DNA of 44,025 nt from positions 1 to 44,025 of the IMG/VR virus record IMGVR_UViG_3300031523_000001; one strand, written 5' to 3'. Position 1 is the stretch's first letter. Every line of letters starts with the position of its first letter. Source of the stretch: a virus. Below are positions 16,250 through 23,777 of the stretch, piece after piece. The notes beneath the pieces are model-generated. The model saw nothing but the letters and a program-made list of their open reading frames with translations, was not told the origin of the DNA and searched no databases. A program made the translations under genes and the position numbers.

Positions 16250-16305
16250 TTGCGCATCTAGGCTGATCCCCGAAAGCTGGAACTCCGACCAGTTGGTGCG
16301 CAATC
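16250..16305 (+). ncRNA. C4-like structured RNA, element A
   Basis: The closing stem TTGCGCATC (16250-16258) pairs with GGTGCGCAA (16295-16303), including one G-U pair. Then come TAGG (16259-16262), loop CTGAT, CCCCGAAA, and a hairpin GCTGG (16276-16280)/CCAGT (16289-16293) around loop AACTCCGA. The closing pair is followed by TC. It shares its skeleton with elements at 19437 and 35656 and 20 bases exactly with the latter, while both variable stems change compensatorily. The architecture resembles the C4 antisense RNA of phages P1/P7. It lies 32 bases before the HNH gene start. Confidence 0.65.
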
Positions 16306-16337
16306 CTTTCATTCGGTGGCTGCTATACGGTGATAGT

Positions 16338-17216
16338 GTGAAAATCTGCTCTGTTGAAGGTTGCGAAAAAAAGTTACACGTTAAAATTGGGTACTGCTCT
16401 ACTCATTATAGAAAGTTTCTAGCCCACGGAGACCCAGAAGGTGGACGGTCTGGGCCATCCCCCGGCGAACCTTTAGCTTGGATTGAGAGCGTTTTATCTA
16501 GCCATTCTTGTAAATGCTTGTTTTGGCCTTACGGTAAAAATAGAGTAGGAACTGGGTCGGTGCTCTGGAAAGGATCTTTAAAGACGGCTTACAAAGTTAT
16601 AGGCGAGCTTAGGCACGGGGAAGCTGAGCCAGGGGAAAGCTATTTCCACACGTGCGACAATCCTCGCACATGCTGCAACCCTAGCCATATTGTCTTAATG
16701 GACTGCAAGAATAGGAAGAGAAAATTAACCTCAGTCTGGAAGAAAGAAAACAAAGATAAAACTACCGTCCATAGTCGAGCCCAGTATTATAAAAACCCAG
16801 ACAAATATCGCCAATATTCAAAAGAATGGAAAAAAAATAACAAGGATTTGGTTAATGCAAAAGCAAGAGAATACAACAAGAATAGAGAGTCATATGATCC
16901 GCTTTACAGGCTTAGACGCAGGATTTCGGTGCTTATAAGGAACGGAATGGCGTCTAATGGGTTAAAGAAAAAAGGCACAAAAACGGATTCAATACTGGGT
17001 TGCACGATTTCAGATTTCAAGATTCACATTGAACGACAATTCCTTAAGGGTATGAGTTGGGAGAATCACGGGGGCTGGCACCTAGATCACATTGTTCCAA
17101 TTTCGTCAGCGTCATCAGAAAGTGAAATATACGGACTAAACCACCACACTAACTTCAGGCCGCTTTGGGCGAAAGATAATCTTTCTAAGGGCGCTAGAAT
17201 GGATTTCCTGATATGA
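16338..17216 (+). CDS. HNH homing endonuclease 1
   Basis: 292 residues from GTG 16338. An ATG at 16236 is rejected because the predicted promoter and RNA element lie downstream of it. The N-terminus holds a zinc finger (CSVEGCEKKLHVKIGYCSTH) and a second Cys cluster (HTCDNPRTCCNPSHIVLMD), followed by a very basic helical linker (about 130-220). The HNH core is WHLDHIVPIS...LNHHTNFRPLWAKDNLSKG. Such enzymes spread by cutting unoccupied alleles. It splits the head-tail operon between the minor head and tail completion genes and overlaps the latter by ATGA. Its A/T-richer, Lys/Asn-rich coding suggests later arrival. Confidence 0.85.
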   Translation: MKICSVEGCEKKLHVKIGYCSTHYRKFLAHGDPEGGRSGPSPGEPLAWIESVLSSHSCKCLFWPYGKNRVGTGSVLWKGSLKTAYKVIGELRHGEAEPGESYFHTCDNPRTCCNPSHIVLMDCKNRKRKLTSVWKKENKDKTTVHSRAQYYKNPDKYRQYSKEWKKNNKDLVNAKAREYNKNRESYDPLYRLRRRISVLIRNGMASNGLKKKGTKTDSILGCTISDFKIHIERQFLKGMSWENHGGWHLDHIVPISSASSESEIYGLNHHTNFRPLWAKDNLSKGARMDFLI

Positions 17217-17620
17217 GCTTTCAGCAAGACATACTGAGGTGGCAGCGTAAGGCTGAAGCCGCCATGACCGCTACCCTAAAGGACGCGGCTCAAGAGCTGA
17301 CTACAGATATGCTGACACCGAGGGCTAAGGGTGGGCGATTGGGAGTCGATACCGGAGCACTCCGAAACAGCTTTAATGGTGCAGTTAATTCGATTCCTAG
17401 AGGTCCATCAACGCCAGAGGGTCTGTCAACAGATTTTGATATGCAGCCACTTCTGCTGGCCATTAACCGTGTCAAGATTGGCGATAGATTGGCGATCGGT
17501 ACGGCCATGAACTACGCAAAATATCACGAATCTCAAACTGGCTTTGTTAGGCTAAGCGTTCAAAAGTGGCCGCAAATAGCCGAGAAGTCAGCACGTAAAG
17601 TTAGGAGGGCGGTAGGATGA
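17213..17620 (+). CDS. Tail completion protein (HK97 gp10-like)
   Basis: 135 residues. The N-terminal helix (QDILRWQRKAEAAMTATLKD), the central PRAKGGRLGVDTGALRNSF and late AIGTAMNYAKYHESQTGF are the familiar pattern of gp10-like proteins that complete the head-tail joint. It starts within the HNH stop codon and overlaps the next gene by ATGA, so expression is coupled to the inserted HNH gene. Confidence 0.75.
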   Translation: MSFQQDILRWQRKAEAAMTATLKDAAQELTTDMLTPRAKGGRLGVDTGALRNSFNGAVNSIPRGPSTPEGLSTDFDMQPLLLAINRVKIGDRLAIGTAMNYAKYHESQTGFVRLSVQKWPQIAEKSARKVRRAVG

Positions 17621-18009
17621 GCACCAATGACGAAATCTATACGGCACTAATAACGCTGCTCAATGACGCAGCGCTTGGCTACCCTGTAGGCTATCTAGGC
17701 TACAATTTCGAGCCGCCAGCATCCGGGCCATGGTTAGAGGTAGAGTTCTTTCCAGGCGAAGGCATAGACCGCGGCCTGCGCTATGAAGATGGGGTTTTGC
17801 CCCAAGGCATCTTCCAAGTTGGCGTTTTTGTCCGTCCAGGAGCCGGGGTTGATGAGCTCCATGCATTGGCAGATCAAATCAGAGTGGTCTATGCTAAAGG
17901 TACAGCAATAGTGGGTAGTGTTAGAGTGACGCGCACACCGTACGATATGCAAATCGAAGTAGACAGCGACCGATTGATGGTTGTTGTAACAGTGGAGTAT
18001 TCGGGATGA
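17617..18009 (+). CDS. Tail terminator protein
   Basis: 130 residues. N-terminal helix (NDEIYTALITLLNDAA), then PASGPWLEVEFFPGE, GIFQVGVFVRPGAGVDELHA, and a closing VVVTVEYSG strand. This matches small tail-terminator proteins (lambda U/DUF4128-like) that cap the tail tube. Gene order before the tube gene supports it. Confidence 0.75.
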   Translation: MSTNDEIYTALITLLNDAALGYPVGYLGYNFEPPASGPWLEVEFFPGEGIDRGLRYEDGVLPQGIFQVGVFVRPGAGVDELHALADQIRVVYAKGTAIVGSVRVTRTPYDMQIEVDSDRLMVVVTVEYSG

Positions 18010-18024
18010 AATGGAGGACTGATT

Positions 18025-18384
18025 ATGTTCGGCGAATTTAAGGTGCAGGCTGGCGACTTCGACACGATACGAAAAGGTAATTTCGTCTCAGGCAGCTTCT
18101 CTATGCCCAAAAAGGGAGCGATGATGGCCACCGATCTTTACCTGAAATCCCGAATCGAAACTCTCGAAGTGGCAAGCGAAGACTCTGTAAAGCGAGTTGG
18201 CGGAACGGCTGGCTGGGGCATTACTGGTGCAGTTCTGCTCGGCCCTGTCGGGCTTCTGGCGGGCCTTCTGGTTGGAGGCCGCGGGAAAGATGTAACGTTC
18301 ATCGTGAAGTTTGATGACGGCAAGAAAGCTCTGTGCACCGCTAGCAGAAAGCTGTACGCAAAGATGCAGTCGGCGATATTTTAG
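18025..18384 (+). CDS. Hypothetical protein with glycine-rich hydrophobic segment
   Basis: 119 residues. A charged first half is followed by a hydrophobic Gly-rich stretch (GWGITGAVLLGPVGLLAGLL, about 72-91) that resembles a glycine-zipper membrane segment, then GRGKDVTFIVKFDDGKKALC. Such proteins are more usual in bacterial chromosomes and cargo genes than in tails. It sits between tail terminator and tail tube and is followed by two terminators, suggesting an inserted accessory gene. Confidence 0.6.
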   Translation: MFGEFKVQAGDFDTIRKGNFVSGSFSMPKKGAMMATDLYLKSRIETLEVASEDSVKRVGGTAGWGITGAVLLGPVGLLAGLLVGGRGKDVTFIVKFDDGKKALCTASRKLYAKMQSAIF

Positions 18385-18508
18385 AGTGTAGCCTTATGAC
18401 ATAGAGCTTTAAGCGATGGACGATAGGCGGTTGGTGGTTGTGTCTGATGAGTATTCGGGTTAATCTACACTCACGACTCGTCGAGAGACGCTCGTTTTTC
18501 TTATCAAG
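18384..18508 (+). other. Gene-free stretch with long inverted repeat
   Basis: GAGTGTAG (18384-18391, including the final G of the preceding stop codon) is the exact reverse complement of CTACACTC (18465-18472), enclosing 73 bases. CGTC-GAGA-GACG and a T run follow near 18480-18500. It could be a folded RNA 3' end; no gene, tRNA or known motif is recognised. Confidence 0.4.
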
Positions 18509-18532
18509 GCCCTCTCATCGAGGGCTTTTTTT
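18509..18532 (+). terminator. Terminator before the tail tube gene
   Basis: GCCCTC (18509-18514), loop TCATC, GAGGGC (18520-18525), seven T. Confidence 0.85.
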
Positions 18533-18628
18533 GTTATAGAGAAATAATAGGTTATACTATCCCCTGCGGTTTCTAGAGCCACACTCGTCGTGACGACGAT
18601 ATTTTCCAAACGTTTGGAGTAATTTGAA
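18531..18628 (+). promoter_or_regulatory. Tail tube promoter and structured leader
   Basis: TTGTTA (18531-18536), a 16-base spacer, TATACT (18553-18558). The leader carries the perfect hairpin TCGTCG-TGA-CGACGA (18585-18599) and the palindrome CCAAACGTTTGG (18606-18617), whose end overlaps the GGAG ribosome binding site (18616-18619). The palindrome could mask the site or stabilise the message. Confidence 0.55.
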
Positions 18629-19078
18629 ATGAAGCAAACTTCCACAGGCGTAATTCTCTCAGTAGTCGCAGAGCTACCGGCTACTTTTGACCAAGTCGGC
18701 TATGAAGCCTTGACTTTTGTCGAGGTGGGTCAGCTTATAGATCTTCCGGAATACGGACCGACCGTAAGTGTAGTAGAATCCAACCCGCTTAAAACCGGAA
18801 TTACCGAAAAGTATGCAGGCTTTACGAACTTTGGCTCTCTGTCGCTTGGTCTTGAATGGGATCTTGCAGACGCAGGCCAAGTAATTCTGTCTGCGGCAAT
18901 CAACCCAGGCGGCGCGTTTGTGCCTCATTCCTTTAAAGTGCTTTACAACGACGGCACGATTGAATTCTTCCACGGCGGCGTATTCAGCTACACTCGCTCG
19001 GCGGGTTCGGCTAACTCAATGGTTGGTTCTACTGTACAGGTGGAAATCAACTCCGCTGTTATTAGCGTAGCAGTTTAA
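18629..19078 (+). CDS. Tail tube protein
   Basis: 149 residues: STGVILSVVAELPATFDQVG, FVEVGQLIDLPEYGPTVSVV, EKYAGFTNFGSLSLGLEWDL, PHSFKVLYNDGTIEFFHGGV. Length and the all-beta pattern fit the major tail tube (gpV-like) group. The gene has its own promoter and leader, consistent with high expression. No sheath gene follows, so the tail is non-contractile. Confidence 0.8.
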   Translation: MKQTSTGVILSVVAELPATFDQVGYEALTFVEVGQLIDLPEYGPTVSVVESNPLKTGITEKYAGFTNFGSLSLGLEWDLADAGQVILSAAINPGGAFVPHSFKVLYNDGTIEFFHGGVFSYTRSAGSANSMVGSTVQVEINSAVISVAV

Positions 19079-19089
19079 GGGGGTAAGTC

Positions 19090-19431
19090 ATGGCAACTAT
19101 CACAGCAACAAGTCTACAAGGGTCTGGCAGCCGGTCTGTAACGACGACTGTACTCGGAGCATCAGACACGTTCAGCTACCAGCCGGGTTCAATCCTGATG
19201 CTGAATAACATCACTGCCGGAGCCTTAACGCCCGTTATTGATGGGGCTGGCGGTACCACTGTTCCAGTTCGAGGCGTTGGCAGCGTTGACGTATCAGCGG
19301 GCTATGGCGTTCCATCAATTGGCGCGGGAGCTTCAGTGGCTATCCCTCTGGACTCGATCGCAAAGTACCTGAAAGGCGTCATTGCAGTTACGGGTGCAGA
19401 CGGTATTGAAGCGCAACTGCTAACACTATAA
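19090..19431 (+). CDS. Small structural protein after the tail tube
   Basis: 113 residues, rich in Gly, Thr, Ser, Val and Ala with no charged helices: MATITATSLQGSGSRSVTTT, GSILMLNNITAGALTPVIDG. Likely a beta-sandwich virion protein (tail or decoration). A GGGGGT run precedes its ATG. Its stop codon is shared with the -10 box of RNA element D. Confidence 0.6.
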   Translation: MATITATSLQGSGSRSVTTTVLGASDTFSYQPGSILMLNNITAGALTPVIDGAGGTTVPVRGVGSVDVSAGYGVPSIGAGASVAIPLDSIAKYLKGVIAVTGADGIEAQLLTL

Positions 19432-19436
19432 CCGTT

Positions 19437-19497
19437 TTGCGCTGGCTAGGATCGCATCCGAAAAGCGGGACTCATCCACCCGCCGGCCAGCGCAATC
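19437..19497 (+). ncRNA. C4-like structured RNA, element D, upstream of the tail chaperone
   Basis: A perfect ten-pair closing stem TTGCGCTGGC (19437-19446)/GCCAGCGCAA (19486-19495), then TAGG (19447-19450). Hairpin GGAT-CGC-ATCC (19449-19459) is followed by GAAAA. A second hairpin GCGGG (19465-19469)/CCCGC (19479-19483) has loop ACTCATCCA, and TC follows the stem. A TATAAC -10 box (19427-19432) ends four bases upstream. The loop base string TCATCC is complementary to GGATGA (19516-19521), which overlaps the ribosome binding site of the next gene; CATCC of the first hairpin can pair with GGATG at 19505-19509. This is the layout of C4 antisense RNA acting on its downstream message. Confidence 0.65.
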
Positions 19498-19527
19498 TAA
19501 AACTGGATGGAAAGAGGATGACTCGTT

Positions 19528-19938
19528 ATGAATGTTCTAAAGCAGTTTGATACCGTATCAGCAAGTGAAGAAGGTGCATGGCTACACCTATGTTCCCCTG
19601 GCACAGACGAAAAAGTCTACGCTGATGACAAACAAAAGAAGCCCCTGAGAATTAAGATGAAAGGCCCAGACAGTGATGTTTGGACAGCCTTCCAGCGTAA
19701 GGCAATCAAGTCTCAAGGCAGCAAGAAAGACGACCGCAGCCCTGAAGATGTTGCACTAGAAGACTCCAAACTATTCGCAAAGCTAACGACTGCATGGGAA
19801 AACATGCCGGCAGAAGTAGGCGAGCGAACCATTGAAAATGCGATCAAGCTTTATATCAACTATAAAGACATCCGTATGCAGGCTCTACGATTTGTAATGA
19901 ATCAGGAAAATTTTACACAGAAGCCGCCAGAGGCTTAA
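19528..19938 (+). CDS. Tail assembly chaperone, short form (G-like)
   Basis: 136 residues, ribosome binding site GAGG at 19514-19517. A mainly helical, acidic/basic protein (DVWTAFQRKAIKSQGSKKDD, NAIKLYINYKDIRMQALRFV). Position just before the tape measure gene and a slippery site near its 3' end identify it as the shorter of the two tail assembly chaperones. These bind the tape measure and recruit tube subunits. Translation may be controlled by the RNA element upstream. Confidence 0.85.
   Translation: MNVLKQFDTVSASEEGAWLHLCSPGTDEKVYADDKQKKPLRIKMKGPDSDVWTAFQRKAIKSQGSKKDDRSPEDVALEDSKLFAKLTTAWENMPAEVGERTIENAIKLYINYKDIRMQALRFVMNQENFTQKPPEA
19908..19914 (+). other. -1 ribosomal slippery heptamer
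   Basis: A AAT TTT in the frame of the short chaperone, of the X XXY YYZ type. The -1 frame is open from 19866 to 20387, so slippage here gives a long fusion. No stem-loop just downstream was established by eye. Confidence 0.8.
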
Positions 19939-20387
19939 AACTTTGGGCGGCTCAACTCGGGTGGCTTCATAGTGTACCCGAGCGCACACGAAAGACAGAC
20001 AGACGAAGCCGTTACGAGCAATACGGAGAAGGTCATCCATATTCAACCCTGCCAAGCACAGACGAACACGAATACATGGTGGGGCTTTTTATGGAGACGG
20101 GAATGGGGAGCCGCGCCGGCATGGGCGGTTTAACTCCGATTAGCTGGCTTGAGCTGCAATCATTTGACCAGTGCGGGCGGCTAGAGCTAAAGGCATGGGA
20201 GCTATCGCAACTGATGGAGATGTCGAGGTCTTACTGTCACTGGCAAGCAAAAGGCGGGCAACAGTCAGACATTGCCGATGATGTCCCTTACATAAACAAA
20301 GATTTAAGCGCGGCTGATTATTTATTAAGGCAGCGAGATGCAAGCGCAAAGAATGCAGAAGTGCCGAAACATGGTAAAATAGAATAA
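19914..20387 (+). CDS. Tail assembly chaperone, frameshift extension (T part of GT)
   Basis: The -1 frame continues after the slippery site with YTEAARGLKLWAAQLGWLHS and adds 157 residues to the first 129 of the short form, about 286 in all. An internal ATG at 20076 opens the same frame but lacks a ribosome binding site and would skip the conserved start of the extension. G and GT fusion chaperones made in fixed ratio are standard in siphoviruses. The extension includes SWLELQSFDQCGRLELKAWE. Confidence 0.85.
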   Translation, partial: YTEAARGLKLWAAQLGWLHSVPERTRKTDRRSRYEQYGEGHPYSTLPSTDEHEYMVGLFMETGMGSRAGMGGLTPISWLELQSFDQCGRLELKAWELSQLMEMSRSYCHWQAKGGQQSDIADDVPYINKDLSAADYLLRQRDASAKNAEVPKHGKIE

Positions 20388-20410
20388 CGCAATAATGGGA
20401 GCTTGCCGAA

Positions 20411-23221
20411 ATGGCCGCATCAATGGCTGATCTAGGATTTAATATTAATTCCGACCCATTGCGGCGGGCTACTCGTGAGCTAAACGGATTAAGTCAAGGT
20501 GCTGGACGCGCCGAAAGATCCAACAGACAACTTTCTGCGGCAAGCACTGCGTTGAAAGCGGCTTTAACCGGTGTCATTGCCTCTATCGGCGTGCGCGAGA
20601 TAATCCAGTACGCCGATATCTGGCAGAACGTTGCTAACCAGTTGCGCCAAGTTACAAGCGGAACGGCAGAGCTTGAGGCTATCCAAGTAAGGTTGGGCAA
20701 TGTCGCAAATGACACTCGGGCGAGTTTTGAATCAACTGCGAATCTGTACGCTAGGCTGGCAAGGTCGTCAACAGAGCTTGGGCTGTCTCAATCAGACTTG
20801 ATCGGTCTAACGACAACGATTAATCAGTCGTTTGCAGTATCTGGCGCGACCGCTGCAGAGACGGCAGCGTCTATTACTCAGTTGTCGCAGGGCTTGGCTG
20901 CCGGGGCGCTGAGGGGCGAAGAGTTCAACTCCGTATCAGAACAGGCTCCTGCACTTATGCGGGCCATTTCCGATAGTCTCGGGATGACAATTGGCGAGCT
21001 AAGGGCATTCGCAGCTGAAGGCGGCATCACCGCAGAAATTGTGGTTAAAGCCCTGCAGCAAGCATCTGAAGAAATTGACCGAAATTTCAGCAAAACCATT
21101 GCCACGTTCAGCCAAAACATTGAAGTAGCAAACAATAAAGTTCTTGAGTGGGTTGGCACAAACAGCGCCATATCGGAGTCTGTGGGTACCGCTGGCGCGG
21201 CCATTGTTTTGCTGTCGGACAACATCGACAACTTGGTGAACGTTGCCGGTGCCGGATTAATTGTGTTCGCGGCAAGGTTCGCAAGCGGAATGACGTCTGC
21301 AACCGCTGCCGTCATTGCAAACCAGGCGGCAACCATTAGAGCAGCACAGGCAACCGTTACGGCAACTGCCAGCGAGGCTGCATACCTGAGGGTTGTGCAG
21401 GGCTCTCTTGTTGCAGAGATGGCTTCAACAGCAAGCACAACTCGAAAGATTGCACTGCGCCAGCAGTTGGCCGCAAACACTGTTGCGCTAATCGCTGTTC
21501 AGAATTCATACACGGCAGCCCTGTCTGCCAGCACGGTAGCAGCCCGCGTATCAACCGTGGCGATGACCGCGGCTCGCGGTGCAATGGCGTTTCTTGGCGG
21601 CCCCGTTGGCGTCGCGCTGATCGCTGCCGGATCCCTGTACTACTTTCGTGATGCGCTGTTTGCGACGGACGTAGCGGCGTCTGACGCGGAAAAAGAAGTC
21701 CGTAAGATGGCTGAGTCCATCGGTGAGATGACCGTCGCCAAAACCGCAGCCCAGATGCAGGATCTGAATGAGCAGATGGCAGAGAATGCTATTGCTACGG
21801 CTACGGCGCGAGCGGAGCTTGACCGACTTCGGGAAAAGCAAAACGAAAGTCCCGCTACGCTCAAGGGTATCCCAAGTTCCGCAACCATCGACGTCTCAAA
21901 AGTAGAAGAAGAGCTCGCAGTTCTTGAAGCTACCGGCAAGGCCATGACAGAGGTTTACGACACGCTGCAGGATCGTCGTGACCAGTTGGCCGACGCCGCA
22001 GAAGAGAGTAATAAAAGACAGGCTCAAAGCGCCTCCGACGCCGTACAGAAAATAATCGACAGCCTAGATGACGAACTGTTTCAGCTGGAAGAAGGCGACA
22101 GGGCTTGGCTTGTTCGGCGGCTAAGCCTACAGGGTGCAACTGGTGATCAGATAAAATACGCGCTTTCGGTTTACGACGCCATAGACGCAGAGGAGGCGGC
22201 TATAAAGCAGGCTGAATCTCTGGCAGATATGCGTGAGCAGGCTGACCCGGGAATGGCTGAATTCAATCGTTATGCTGATCAGCTTGACCAGATTGAGGCG
22301 TATAATATTAGCGCTGCCGAGAAGGAGAGGCTTAGGGAGTTTCAGTTTTCAGACCATACGGCACGGATGATAGATATTGCCGCCGAAGGGGTAAGTAAGC
22401 GCTTCGAGGTAGAAGAGACTTATTGGCAGCAGTGGATGGAGTCAGCCGAAAGAAATCTGACTAATTTTGATGATCTCTCCAAAACGGTGATCGACAATTT
22501 CACTAGCAGTTTTGGAGACGCATTTGAATCCGTAATATTGGACTCAGAGAACACCGAAGAAGCGCTAAAGGGATTAGCGCGAACCATGATCAGGTCGGTA
22601 GTCAACGCTATTGGTCAAATGATTGCGCAGTACGCGGCACTCCAAGCGCTGAAAATGCTCGGCATCGGCGCAGAGACTTCCGCTGTCGTGGCGTCCGAGG
22701 CTACTAAATCTGCGGCCAGCGTTGCCGGGACTACTGTTGCGGCTTCGGCCAGCATTGCCGCGACCACAGCCACTACCACTGCACAGGTCGCAGCAGCAGG
22801 TACTACGGCTGCCGCATGGTTACCGGCTGCACTGGTGGCCTCGATCGGTTCGTTTGGTGCAGCGGCGGTGGTCGGTGGTGCCGCGCTGGTCGCCGCTTAT
22901 GCGCTGATAGGCGGCAGCTTTGAGGGCGGCGGTTACACGGGCAGCGGACCACGCTCTGGCGGTCTGGACGGAAAGGGCGGGTTCATGGCCATGATGCACC
23001 CACAAGAAACCGTCGTAGACCACACCAAAGGCCAAAGCACTGGCGGCGGCAGCGGGACTGTGATAAACATCAACAACGCGCCGCCAGGCACCCGCACGGA
23101 AGAGCGCACAGACAATAAGGGCCGACAGGTGGTTGACGTATTTCTGGCTGACATATCAACTGGAGGGCCAATGTCTAAAGCTATGCAAGGCACATATGGA
23201 CTCAAAAGGCAGGGACGATAA
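20411..23221 (+). CDS. Tail tape measure protein
   Basis: 936 residues. The N-terminal region holds the tape-measure pattern (TSGTAELEAIQVRLGNVAND, GLAAGALRGEEFNSVSEQAP, about 80-200). Hydrophobic segments occur near 275-300 and 390-410 (GPVGVALIAAGSLYYF). A coiled-coil region follows (about 430-600), and an Ala/Thr-rich hydrophobic C-terminal part ends with GGFMAMMHPQETVVDHTKGQ. Length sets the tail length. It overlaps the next start codon by one base. Confidence 0.93.
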   Translation: MAASMADLGFNINSDPLRRATRELNGLSQGAGRAERSNRQLSAASTALKAALTGVIASIGVREIIQYADIWQNVANQLRQVTSGTAELEAIQVRLGNVANDTRASFESTANLYARLARSSTELGLSQSDLIGLTTTINQSFAVSGATAAETAASITQLSQGLAAGALRGEEFNSVSEQAPALMRAISDSLGMTIGELRAFAAEGGITAEIVVKALQQASEEIDRNFSKTIATFSQNIEVANNKVLEWVGTNSAISESVGTAGAAIVLLSDNIDNLVNVAGAGLIVFAARFASGMTSATAAVIANQAATIRAAQATVTATASEAAYLRVVQGSLVAEMASTASTTRKIALRQQLAANTVALIAVQNSYTAALSASTVAARVSTVAMTAARGAMAFLGGPVGVALIAAGSLYYFRDALFATDVAASDAEKEVRKMAESIGEMTVAKTAAQMQDLNEQMAENAIATATARAELDRLREKQNESPATLKGIPSSATIDVSKVEEELAVLEATGKAMTEVYDTLQDRRDQLADAAEESNKRQAQSASDAVQKIIDSLDDELFQLEEGDRAWLVRRLSLQGATGDQIKYALSVYDAIDAEEAAIKQAESLADMREQADPGMAEFNRYADQLDQIEAYNISAAEKERLREFQFSDHTARMIDIAAEGVSKRFEVEETYWQQWMESAERNLTNFDDLSKTVIDNFTSSFGDAFESVILDSENTEEALKGLARTMIRSVVNAIGQMIAQYAALQALKMLGIGAETSAVVASEATKSAASVAGTTVAASASIAATTATTTAQVAAAGTTAAAWLPAALVASIGSFGAAAVVGGAALVAAYALIGGSFEGGGYTGSGPRSGGLDGKGGFMAMMHPQETVVDHTKGQSTGGGSGTVININNAPPGTRTEERTDNKGRQVVDVFLADISTGGPMSKAMQGTYGLKRQGR

Positions 23222-23688
23222 TGGCAACCAAATATTACCCGAGCTACCTACCGGATCCGCTGCGTGACAATTACGACATTCAGCACACAAGCCCCTTTGT
23301 TCGAACCACAATGTCAACCGGCAGGGCAAGACAGCGCAGGACGTTTACTTCTACGCCTTCGATGGTGACGCTGACCTGGTACATGAAAGGCGACACGCAA
23401 GCGCAACTGTTTGAGGCGTGGTTTAAATATGAAATCACAGACGGCGCGGACTGGTTCAATATTGATCTGAAAACGCCAGTTGGCAACTTTGTGCCTTATG
23501 AGTGCCGGTTCATGGAGATGTATTCAGGGCCAACCATTGACGACGCACGGAACTGGCGATTCAGCGCACAGCTTGAAATTCGCGAGCGTCCGGTATTGTC
23601 GAAGAATTATTGGCTGTATGGTCAAGAGTTCATTCAGGGCGCCGGCATCATCGACATAGCCCTTAACCGAAATTGGCCCGAAGCATGA
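23221..23688 (+). CDS. Minor tail protein
   Basis: 155 residues: YYPSYLPDPLRDNYDIQHTS, TRRTFTS-like region, QAQLFEAWFKYEITDGADWF, WRFSAQLEIRERPV. Typical of the distal-tail minor proteins that follow the tape measure. It ends IIDIALNRNWPEA, a string echoed twice in the short reading frame that follows. Confidence 0.75.
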   Translation: MATKYYPSYLPDPLRDNYDIQHTSPFVRTTMSTGRARQRRTFTSTPSMVTLTWYMKGDTQAQLFEAWFKYEITDGADWFNIDLKTPVGNFVPYECRFMEMYSGPTIDDARNWRFSAQLEIRERPVLSKNYWLYGQEFIQGAGIIDIALNRNWPEA

Positions 23689-23777
23689 GCAATAACGAAA
23701 TAATCGACATGGCCATTAACTGGCCGCAACGTTACGCAGTGATCGACCTTGCGCTGTGCAAGTGGTGGCCTGCATGA
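23685..23777 (+). CDS. 30-residue coupled reading frame
   Basis: It starts by ATGA overlap with the previous gene and ends by ATGA overlap with the next. It reads MSNNEIIDMAINWPQRYAVI and ends DLALCKWWPA. Two segments (EIIDMAINWPQ, AVIDLALCKWWPA) repeat the last residues of the upstream tail protein (IIDIALNRNWPEA), so it looks like duplicated tail sequence kept open to pass ribosomes on. A real short peptide is possible. Confidence 0.45.
   Translation: MSNNEIIDMAINWPQRYAVIDLALCKWWPA

Noticed and set aside
16263-16275. CTGAT...CGAAA in elements A and B as a hammerhead core
   Set aside because: The conserved GA after CTGAT is absent, and the whole fold matches a C4-like three-way junction instead.
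18444-18450. CTGATGA as a hammerhead ribozyme core
   Set aside because: No matching GAAA segment and no third stem with a cleavage triplet was found nearby.
20076-20078. Independent start for the second tail chaperone
   Set aside because: No ribosome binding site, and the -1 frame is open back through the slippery site.
20878-21480. 200-codon minus-strand frame opposite the tape measure gene
   Set aside because: Antisense shadow within a clear long gene.
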